DNA of 37,196 nt from Actinomycetota bacterium. Lineage in GTDB: Bacteria > Actinomycetota > Actinomycetes > Streptosporangiales > Streptosporangiaceae. The notes under the pieces were generated by a model. That model saw only the letters and a list, made by a program, of their open reading frames with translations, was not told where the DNA came from and ran no database searches. The stretch covers positions 14,271 through 51,466 of the forward strand of contig PLRW01000128.1 of assembly GCA_003164955.1 (NCBI GenBank). The letters are read 5' to 3'. How positions within the stretch are numbered: the first letter of the stretch is position 1; each line of letters opens with the position of its first letter. Made by a program: the position numbers and the translations under genes. Below are positions 31,715-37,196 of the stretch, in pieces.

Positions 31715-32353
31715 ATGGTCTGCTACCTCCCCGGAACCGGCACGCTCGCGGCGATCGGCTTTGCCATCTACGTCTTCTGGCATACGGCGATCCTGCACTT
31801 CTTCGGCATGGTTGGCCTGGCCGCGGAGGTCGCCCTGCTGCTGGGTACCTGGGTAGCCGTCGCGATCGCCCTGATCTGGACCGCGCGCATGATCCGCCGC
31901 CGCCGTGCCCAGGCCGGCGCCTGCACCACCTGCCGGTTCCGCTGCCAGGAGGCCCTCCAGGGGCGCCCGAACCTGCTCGTCAACCGCGTGGACCGCCGCA
32001 CGGCCCCGGCCGCGCCCATCCGCCCGGTCACTCGTACCTGTCACCCCGCCGCCCCACTCCTCGCCCCACTCCTCGCCGGCCTCCGCAGGCCGCCCCGTCC
32101 GGCCCCCGCTTCCCGCCCAAGCCCGGCATCCCGTCCCGCTCCAAGCCCGGCTGCCCGTCCCGCTCCGGCCTCCCGTCCGGCCCTGGCTCCCGCTCCCCGT
32201 CCGGCCGTGCCCGCAGGCGAACGCTGGCCCCTGGCTCCCCGGCCGCCCGCGGTTCCCCCGGTAGCGTCACCGGTCGAAACGGTCGCCTTCGACGGCTACG
32301 TGCTCACTCCCGACGGGGTGGACGGCGAGCCCGCCCCCGCCATCGAGCACTGA
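31715..32353 (+). CDS. Small membrane protein with CxxC motif and Pro-rich tail
   Basis: A 212-residue protein of unknown function. Two N-terminal membrane segments (LAAIGFAIYVFWHTAILHFF and EVALLLGTWVAVAIALIWTA) are followed by Arg residues and the motif ACTTCRFRCQEAL, with three Cys that could bind metal. I recall a similar motif in unnamed actinobacterial membrane proteins. The remaining half is a Pro/Ala/Arg-rich, presumably disordered tail with repeated SRPxPASRPAP, ending in an acidic stretch. AGGAAGAG before the ATG is the ribosome site. It converges with the maleylpyruvate isomerase-type gene, whose end is 9 nt away. Confidence 0.65.
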   Translation: MVCYLPGTGTLAAIGFAIYVFWHTAILHFFGMVGLAAEVALLLGTWVAVAIALIWTARMIRRRRAQAGACTTCRFRCQEALQGRPNLLVNRVDRRTAPAAPIRPVTRTCHPAAPLLAPLLAGLRRPPRPAPASRPSPASRPAPSPAARPAPASRPALAPAPRPAVPAGERWPLAPRPPAVPPVASPVETVAFDGYVLTPDGVDGEPAPAIEH

Positions 32354-32362
32354 CGAGGTCGG

Positions 32363-32998
32363 TTACGCGGGGCGGCCTCCCAGGACGGGGACTCCGTCGC
32401 CGGACAGGTCCGCCAGGGCGACGGCGCGGCCGGTCATGGCCAGGGCGAGCGCCTCCGCGGGGCCGGCCACCTCCCGACCTGCGCCGGACGACCAGTCCAG
32501 GTCGGTGGCCCGCCACCGCAGGCCCTCGAGCCGGCCACGGCGCACGAAACCGCGGCTCGCCCGCGCCGAGACCAGGAAATCAAGGACCGCCCGCCAGGCG
32601 CCAGGCGACGCCGTGGTGGCCAGGCCCAGGGGCCGGGCCACGTCGCGGGTGTGCACGGCCAGGTCGGTCAGGGGTGCCACCGGACCGGTACCGGGGGGCA
32701 CGAATGTCCGTTCGGCATTGGCGCGAAGGACCGCAACGATCTCGGACACCGGCCGCTGAGCGAGCCGGCGCGTCGCCTTCACCGAGTAGGTGTGGAACCC
32801 GCCCGACAGTACGGCGCCGGCCAGGAACCGCGGCACGCTGATACAGAAGGGACCGATGAGGTGGGCCGCGATATCCCGCACGGTCCACTCGGTGCAGAGG
32901 CTCTGCGCCGCCCACTGCTCCTCGCGGAGCCCTTCGAACATGTCGGCCGCCCGGCGGCGTTCCGCCGCGACCAGCGCGAAAACCTCGCTGCTGTCCAT
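32363..32998 (-). CDS. Maleylpyruvate isomerase family (mycothiol-dependent) protein
   Basis: A 211-residue DinB-fold protein of the mycothiol-dependent maleylpyruvate isomerase family. SLCTEWTVRDIAAHLIGPF gives the first metal-binding His, and PLTDLAVHTRDVARPLGL the second His/Asp pair. The C-terminus (LEGLRWRATDLDWSSG, then EALALAMTGRAVALADLSGD) is the usual sterol-carrier-like end of this family. Members use mycothiol in detoxification or aromatic catabolism; the exact substrate is unknown. The ATG at 32998 is chosen for family length; the frame stays open far upstream antisense to the ABC gene, which is a shadow. No ribosome site is seen, but a -10 box lies 7 nt upstream, so the message is likely leaderless. 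Confidence 0.82.
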   Translation of the reverse strand: MDSSEVFALVAAERRRAADMFEGLREEQWAAQSLCTEWTVRDIAAHLIGPFCISVPRFLAGAVLSGGFHTYSVKATRRLAQRPVSEIVAVLRANAERTFVPPGTGPVAPLTDLAVHTRDVARPLGLATTASPGAWRAVLDFLVSARASRGFVRRGRLEGLRWRATDLDWSSGAGREVAGPAEALALAMTGRAVALADLSGDGVPVLGGRPA

Positions 32999-33005
32999 GG
33001 GGCAG

Positions 33006-33011
33006 ACGGTA
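33006..33011 (-). promoter_or_regulatory. Leaderless -10 box (TACCGT) of the isomerase-family gene
   Basis: On the minus strand TACCGT fits TANNNT and ends 7 nt before the ATG at 32998, without a ribosome site between. Confidence 0.5.
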
Positions 33012-33020
33012 GCGCGCGCC

Positions 33021-33052
33021 CCGGGGCCTATGCCGAACGGCATAGGCCCCGG
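33021..33052. promoter_or_regulatory. Perfect 15-bp-arm inverted repeat in divergent region
   Basis: CCGGGGCCTATGCCG (33021-33035) is followed by AA and its exact reverse complement (33038-33052). It lies just upstream of the -10 box of the isomerase-family gene and 87 nt before the ABC ATPase start. As DNA it is a candidate operator for one or both genes; as RNA it would be a very stable hairpin. Confidence 0.65.
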
Positions 33053-33139
33053 AAGAACGGTGGCCTTCGGGCAGATGTGCGCAGGTGCAGGCGCCCGTAG
33101 CGTTCCGGTCATCAGCAGCCACTGAGGAGAGGACGCACT

Positions 33140-34096
33140 GTGATTGAGATTGATGGCCTGACGAAGCGGTACGGCGGCACGCTGGCGGTCGATGACCTGA
33201 CGTTCAGCGTCGAGCCGGGGAAGGTGACTGGTTTTCTCGGCCCGAATGGCGCGGGCAAGACGACCACGATGCGGATGATCCTGGGGCTGGACCGGCCCAC
33301 GGGGGGTACCGTCACCGTGCACGGCAAGGCGTTTGGCCAGCTCGCGTGGCCGATGCGCGAGGTCGGCGCGCTGCTGGACGCCAAGGCCGTGCACGGCGGG
33401 CGCAGCGCCTACCACCACCTGCTGTGCCTCGCGCAGACCAATAACCTGCCGCGCCGGCGAGTCAGCGAAGTGCTTGAGCTTGTCGGCCTGCAGGACGTGG
33501 CCAGGAAACGGTCCAAGGGCTTCTCCCTCGGCATGAGCCAGCGGCTCGGCATCGCGGCGGCGCTGCTCGGTGACCCCGCCACGCTGATGTTCGACGAGCC
33601 GGTCAACGGGCTGGACCCCGACGGCATCTTGTGGATCCGCAATCTGATGAAGGGCCTGGCCGCTGAAGGCCGGACCGTGTTCGTCTCCAGCCACCTGATG
33701 TCGGAGATGGAGCACACCGCGGACCGCCTGATCGTGATCGGCCGCGGCCGGCTGATCGCCGACTGCACGGTCACCGAGTTCATCGCGGCCAACTCCACCC
33801 AGAAGGTCCGGGTGCTGACGCCCCAGCGGGACCTTCTGGCCAAGGTGGCGGCCTCGGCCGGCGGCACGGTGTGTGACGACGGCGACGGCGACGGCGCGCT
33901 GACCGTGCAAGGCCTGGCCCCGTCGCGCGTCGGCGATCTGGCCTTCGAGCACGGCATCCGGCTGCACGAGCTGGCCGCGGCGCACGCCTCGCTGGAAGAG
34001 GCATTCATGGAATTGACGGCTTCGAGCGTGCAGTTCCGCGCGGGCGTTCCGGCGGACGCCGGCCGTCAGCCGGTCTACGCAGGAAAGGCAGCTTGA
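33140..34096 (+). CDS. ABC exporter ATP-binding protein
   Basis: A 318-residue ABC ATPase of the drug/antibiotic-resistance type. Walker A is GPNGAGKTTT, the Q-loop region is VGALLDAKAVHGGRSAYHHL, the signature is FSLGMSQRLG (a variant of LSGGQ), Walker B is LMFDEPVNGLD and the switch His is in VSSHLMSEME. The C-terminal 90 residues form the accessory domain usual in this group. GTG at 33140 follows GAGGAGAGGA. The permease gene starts 2 nt after its stop. Together with the two-component genes downstream it forms a four-gene exporter-plus-sensor unit often used for resistance to antibiotics or envelope stress. Confidence 0.92.
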   Translation: MIEIDGLTKRYGGTLAVDDLTFSVEPGKVTGFLGPNGAGKTTTMRMILGLDRPTGGTVTVHGKAFGQLAWPMREVGALLDAKAVHGGRSAYHHLLCLAQTNNLPRRRVSEVLELVGLQDVARKRSKGFSLGMSQRLGIAAALLGDPATLMFDEPVNGLDPDGILWIRNLMKGLAAEGRTVFVSSHLMSEMEHTADRLIVIGRGRLIADCTVTEFIAANSTQKVRVLTPQRDLLAKVAASAGGTVCDDGDGDGALTVQGLAPSRVGDLAFEHGIRLHELAAAHASLEEAFMELTASSVQFRAGVPADAGRQPVYAGKAA

Positions 34097-34097
34097 G

Positions 34098-34940
34098 ATG
34101 ACGACAGCAACAACCCCCACCGCGCCAATTGGCACCAGGGCGCACCAGCCGGCTGGCGTTCCGGTGCACCGGCCGTCCGGCCGGGCCGGCTTCGCGAGCG
34201 CGGTGCGCTCGGAGGTCACCAAGATCACGTCGGTGCGGTCCACGTACTGGTCCCTGCTGGTCCTCATCGTCGTCACCGTTGGTATCGGCGCGGCCGCGGG
34301 CGCCAGCGCCGCCCATTCTGCGTCCGGGCCCAGCTTCGACCCGACCCAGACCAGCCTGTACGGCCTGGTCTTCGGTCAGCTGATCATTGCGGTGCTGGGC
34401 GTGCTGACGGTCACCTCCGAATATTCGACCGGGATGGTCCGTACCTCGCTGACGTCGATGCCGCGCCGCGGCACCATGGTCGCCGCGAAGGCCGTGGTGC
34501 TCGCCGCGGTCGGCCTGGGGACCGGACTGGTGGCCAGTTTCGGGGCATTCTTCGCCGGCCAGGAGCTGATGGGACACCACATCAACGCGACGCTCGGCCA
34601 GCCGCACGTGCTGCGTGCGGTCATCGGCGGAGCGCTGTTCCTGGCCGTCAGCGGGCTGCTCGGTCTCGGTCTCGGGCTCATCCTGCGGCATGCCGCCGCG
34701 GCCATCTGCGCGGCGGTCGGCCTGCTGTTCGTGCTGTTCATCCTGGCCCTGGAACTGCCGTCGTCCTGGCGCGTGGGCACGTGGGTGCCGCTGAACGCGG
34801 GCAGCCAGATCTGGCAGACCGTCGCGCCGGCGGCCAGCACGCACATGCTCTCCGCCTGGACGGGTTTCGCCGTGTTCTGCGGCTACGCGGCTATCGCGGT
34901 CATCGGCGGCCTGATCCTTTTCCGCAAGCGCGACGCCTGA
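34098..34940 (+). CDS. ABC exporter permease (ABC-2 type)
   Basis: A 280-residue integral membrane protein with six predicted helices. A 35-residue Pro/Thr-rich cytosolic start is followed by FASAVRSEVTKITSVRSTYW, the amphipathic entry helix typical of ABC-2 permeases, then SLLVLIVVTVGIGAAAGA. LTVTSEYSTGMVRTSLTSMP is the conserved coupling segment. The last helix ends in ILFRKRDA. It pairs with the ATPase encoded just upstream, with AGGAAAGG as ribosome site. The substrate is not predictable. Confidence 0.9.
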   Translation: MTTATTPTAPIGTRAHQPAGVPVHRPSGRAGFASAVRSEVTKITSVRSTYWSLLVLIVVTVGIGAAAGASAAHSASGPSFDPTQTSLYGLVFGQLIIAVLGVLTVTSEYSTGMVRTSLTSMPRRGTMVAAKAVVLAAVGLGTGLVASFGAFFAGQELMGHHINATLGQPHVLRAVIGGALFLAVSGLLGLGLGLILRHAAAAICAAVGLLFVLFILALELPSSWRVGTWVPLNAGSQIWQTVAPAASTHMLSAWTGFAVFCGYAAIAVIGGLILFRKRDA

Positions 34941-34988
34941 CATCAGCAGGCCGGTCGCATCACCCGAATGAACTGCGAGGATGAAGGC

Positions 34989-36176
34989 GTGGCCTTCTGG
35001 AAGCCGGTCGAGAGCCCGGGAACGCGGCCGCTGCGTTCCTGGGCCTTCGACATCGGCTGTGCCCTCTTCGCCGGTGCGGCGTCGCTGGCGCGCTTTTCGT
35101 TCGCCCAGGCGGCCTACCCTGTCCGGCCCTCCCCGGCGGTCACCCTGATCGTCGCGGTCCTGACCGCGCTGGCGCTGCCGCTGCGCCGGGTCTGGCCCGG
35201 TCCGGTGTTCGCCTGGACGGTCCTGGCCGCCGCCGCGCTGGGGGAGTGGCCGGTACGGGGCGCTCTGTTCCCGGTCGCGCTGGCGATCAGCCTGTACACC
35301 GTCGCCACCCGGATGAGACGGGCCGCGGCGCTCGTGGCGGCGGTGCTCGTGGCGGGCGTCGTGCTGCCCGCGGCGGGTCAGGATGGCTGGCATAACGGCT
35401 GGCTGCCCGCCATCTACGAGATCACCGCGACCACGGCCGTCCTTGCTGTGGGCCTCTACGCCGGCACCCGCCGGGCGTACCTCGCCGAGCTACGCGACCG
35501 GGCCCGGCGGCTCGAGCGTGAACGCGACCAGAACAGTGCCCTGGCCGCGGCGGTGGAACGGGCGCGCATCGCCCGCGAGATGCACGACAGCGTGGCCCAC
35601 CACCTCACGGTCATCGTGGCCCTCTCCGACGGTGCCCTCTCCGCGATCACCCGCGAGCCCGCCCATGCGGCCGATGCCATCCGGGACGTGTCGAGCACCG
35701 CCCGGCAGGCGCTCGCCGAGACCCGCCGCCTGCTCGGCGTCCTGCGTGCCGACTCCGGCCGTGAGCCCCGGCAGCCGCTGCCGGGCCTAGCCGATCTGGA
35801 CGACCTCCTGCGCCGGGTCCGGGCCACCGGCCTGCCCGTCCGGTACGAGCGCAGCGGCCCCGGCGCGGACCCATCGGCCAGTGTTCAGCTGGCTGTCTTC
35901 CGCCTCGTCCAGGAAGCCCTGACGAACACCATGAAACACGCCGGCCCGGGTGCGAGCGCATCCGTCCGGCTGCGGCTGGCCGCCGGCGAGGTGCGCGTGG
36001 AGGTCGAGGACGACGGCACCGGGAACGTGGGAGAACCCGGCGCTCCCGGCGGCGGCCTGACGGGGATGCGCGAGCGCATCAGCGCGTTCGGCGGCGAACT
36101 GGATTGCGGCCCCCGTCATCCGCGCGGCTGGCGGGTCACCGCCCTGATGCACCTCGACACGGCGGACGCATCATGA
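34989..36176 (+). CDS. Two-component sensor histidine kinase (HisKA_3)
   Basis: A 395-residue NarL-partner histidine kinase. Four to five membrane segments occupy about 20-160 (for example VTLIVAVLTALALPL and ALVAAVLVAGVVLPAAG), with no large outer sensor domain, like intramembrane sensors. The dimerisation/phosphoacceptor part is RARIAREMHDSVAHHLTVIV with His199. The ATPase part shows VQEALTNTMKHAG (N box) and EDDGTG with GGGLTGMRER. GTG at 34989 is chosen because GAGGA lies 7 nt upstream; ATG at 34968 is in frame but lacks a ribosome site. It overlaps the response regulator by 4 nt. It may sense the substrate of the adjacent exporter. Confidence 0.9.
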   Translation: MAFWKPVESPGTRPLRSWAFDIGCALFAGAASLARFSFAQAAYPVRPSPAVTLIVAVLTALALPLRRVWPGPVFAWTVLAAAALGEWPVRGALFPVALAISLYTVATRMRRAAALVAAVLVAGVVLPAAGQDGWHNGWLPAIYEITATTAVLAVGLYAGTRRAYLAELRDRARRLERERDQNSALAAAVERARIAREMHDSVAHHLTVIVALSDGALSAITREPAHAADAIRDVSSTARQALAETRRLLGVLRADSGREPRQPLPGLADLDDLLRRVRATGLPVRYERSGPGADPSASVQLAVFRLVQEALTNTMKHAGPGASASVRLRLAAGEVRVEVEDDGTGNVGEPGAPGGGLTGMRERISAFGGELDCGPRHPRGWRVTALMHLDTADAS

Positions 36177-36892
36177 TCGGCGTCCTCCTGGTCGACGACC
36201 ACCCCCTGATCAGGAAGGGATTCCGCCTGATCCTCGAAGGTGAGACCGATATCGAGGTGGCCGGTGAGGCGGGCGATGGGGCCACCGCCGTCTCCATGTG
36301 CTCCGCGCTGCATCCCGACGTCGTGCTGATGGACATCCGGATGCCCGGCCGCGACGGCATCGAGGCCACCCGCGACATCGTGACCGCCGGGCTGCCGTCG
36401 AAGGTCCTGATCCTGACCACCTTCGACCTGGACGATTACGTCTACGCCGGGCTGCGGGCGGGGGCCAGCGGCTTCCTGCTCAAAGACACCCAGCCCGGCG
36501 ACCTGGTCGCCGCCATCCGCACCATCGCGGCCGGGGATGCCGTCCTCGGCCCGGGCGCCACCAAGCGCCTCATTCAGCAGTTCGCCACTATGGCGCAGCC
36601 CGGCCCGCCCAGCGGCGGCCGCGCCGCCCAGATACTGCAGGTCCTCACCAGCCGTGAGCACGACGTTTTCGCCCTCATCGCCGCCGGCCTGTCCAACAGC
36701 GAGGTCGCGGACCGCCTGTTCCTGTCCGAGGGCACGGTGAAGATCCATGTCGGCCGCATACTCGGCAAGCTGGGTTTGCGTGACCGTGTCCAGGCCGTCG
36801 TGCTCGCCTACGAATCTGGGCTCATTACCCCGGGTGCGCGCCCCCCGGACACCCCCGCTCATCCGCCGGATGGCCCCGCGCGCCCGTCCTGA
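36173..36892 (+). CDS. NarL/LuxR-family response regulator
   Basis: A 239-residue response regulator. The receiver domain opens GVLLVDDHPLIRKGF with acidic Asp8/Asp9, phospho-acceptor Asp54 in VVLMDIRMPG, and conserved Thr and Lys in LILTTFDLDD and GFLLKDT. A short Gly/Pro linker leads to the LuxR helix-turn-helix (LTSREHDVFALIAAGLSNSE, then VADRLFLSEGTVKIHVGRIL). The tail is Pro-rich. The ATG overlaps the kinase stop (ATGA). It probably controls the preceding exporter genes. Confidence 0.93.
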   Translation: MIGVLLVDDHPLIRKGFRLILEGETDIEVAGEAGDGATAVSMCSALHPDVVLMDIRMPGRDGIEATRDIVTAGLPSKVLILTTFDLDDYVYAGLRAGASGFLLKDTQPGDLVAAIRTIAAGDAVLGPGATKRLIQQFATMAQPGPPSGGRAAQILQVLTSREHDVFALIAAGLSNSEVADRLFLSEGTVKIHVGRILGKLGLRDRVQAVVLAYESGLITPGARPPDTPAHPPDGPARPS

Positions 36893-36984
36893 GAGGCCCG
36901 GATTGGGGCGGGCGTAGATGGCGGGCCTGGCGGAGCGCCGAAGCATCGTCACCGGGACACTCCCGGGCCGTGCCGGGCGCCGGG

Positions 36985-37196
36985 TCACGCCGCGTGGCTG
37001 GGGGGTCCGTGGCTGGGGGGTCCGTGGCTGGGTGGTCCGTGGGAGTGCAGGATGCGCCCGTCGGGGCTGGTGGCGGTGGTGGTGCCGTCGGGGTGGCAGG
37101 TCAGTGTCCAGCGCCAGCGGTGAATGACCACCAGGTGGTGGAACCGGCACAGGAGGCGCAGGTTCCCCAGGGCGGTGACGCCGCCTTTGGATCTCG
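36985..37196 (-). CDS. HNH endonuclease C-terminus (DUF222 type), runs off the window
   Basis: On the minus strand a frame entering from the right edge reads SKGGVTALGNLRLLCRFHHL, then VVIHRWRWTLTCHPDG and SPDGRILHSHGPPS, ending in TGA at 36985-36987. GGxTxLxNLxLLCRxHH is the HNH nuclease signature, and the following WxLxxxPDG block is usual in DUF222-HNH proteins, abundant in actinomycetes and often linked to mobile DNA. The start and most of the gene lie beyond the window. The C-terminus is HGPPS repeated three times, from a 15-bp tandem repeat. Confidence 0.8.
   Translation of the reverse strand, partial: RSKGGVTALGNLRLLCRFHHLVVIHRWRWTLTCHPDGTTTATSPDGRILHSHGPPSHGPPSHGPPSHAA
36994..37038. 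repeat. Three 15-bp tandem repeats in the HNH gene end
   Basis: GTGGCTGGGGGGTCC at 36994-37008 and 37009-37023, with a one-base variant at 37024-37038. It encodes HGPPS three times on the minus strand, a few residues before the stop. Confidence 0.92.

Noticed and set aside
32363..34276. A 637-codon minus-strand frame extending from the isomerase-family gene across the ABC ATPase gene.
   Set aside because: Only the last 211 codons match a known family. The upstream part is antisense to a conserved ABC ATPase and reflects high GC.

Overview
The window is GC-rich DNA with strong G/C at third codon positions, many GTG and TTG starts, and gene families typical of Actinomycetota: mycofactocin genes, a mycothiol-dependent maleylpyruvate isomerase-type protein, a DUF3040 protein, HAAS/PadR pairs, an FHA-ABC exporter with a Ser/Thr kinase, and a DUF222-type HNH nuclease. 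This points to a mycothiol-producing, soil-type actinomycete. The genus cannot be told from the sequence. I saw no rRNA, tRNA, CRISPR array, phage or intact insertion sequence.

Layout. 0-5 kb: a sugar ABC importer (binding lipoprotein plus a MalF-MalG permease fused in one frame, no ATPase gene) divergent from a ROK regulator. 5-9.2 kb: an Nramp-like metal transporter behind a 23-bp perfect IdeR/DtxR-type palindrome, a DUF3040 membrane protein, a universal stress protein, a VOC protein, a 44-codon small ORF and a long gene-poor stretch. 9.2-12.5 kb: a translationally coupled FIST sensor and PAS-GGDEF-EAL enzyme. 12.6-16 kb: a VOC protein, the two last enzymes of 4,5-ring-cleavage catabolism (LigK-like aldolase, LigJ-like hydratase) flanked by gene stumps, and a DUF72 protein. 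16-17.3 kb: a MetE-C-like protein. 17.4-23.4 kb: an incomplete mycofactocin locus (mftR, mftA, mftC, mftE and a mycofactocin-type SDR), with no mftB, mftD or mftF, interrupted by an SDR-MoxR chimeric remnant, a VWA gene and an ABM-domain gene. 23.4-24.5 kb: PadR and HAAS membrane protein. 24.5-29 kb: a two-FHA ABC exporter facing a Ser/Thr kinase with a long Ser-rich extracellular tail. 29.4-31.4 kb: Hsp20, a MerR regulator and an adenine deaminase. 31.7-37.2 kb: a small membrane protein, a maleylpyruvate isomerase-family protein, an ABC exporter plus two-component system, and the end of an HNH nuclease gene.

Two themes run through the window. The first is deletion scars: an RpiB stump joined to a dehydrogenase stump, a class II aldolase stump, and an SDR fragment joined in frame to a MoxR fragment. 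The second is short tandem duplications. Four genes have their stop codon inside or touching an array of 8-17 bp repeats, and three coding regions carry exact in-frame 15-bp duplications. Several genes also appear to be leaderless, with a TANNNT -10 box 6-8 nt before the start codon and no Shine-Dalgarno sequence. All functions are inferred from motifs and remembered family features; no database search was possible.
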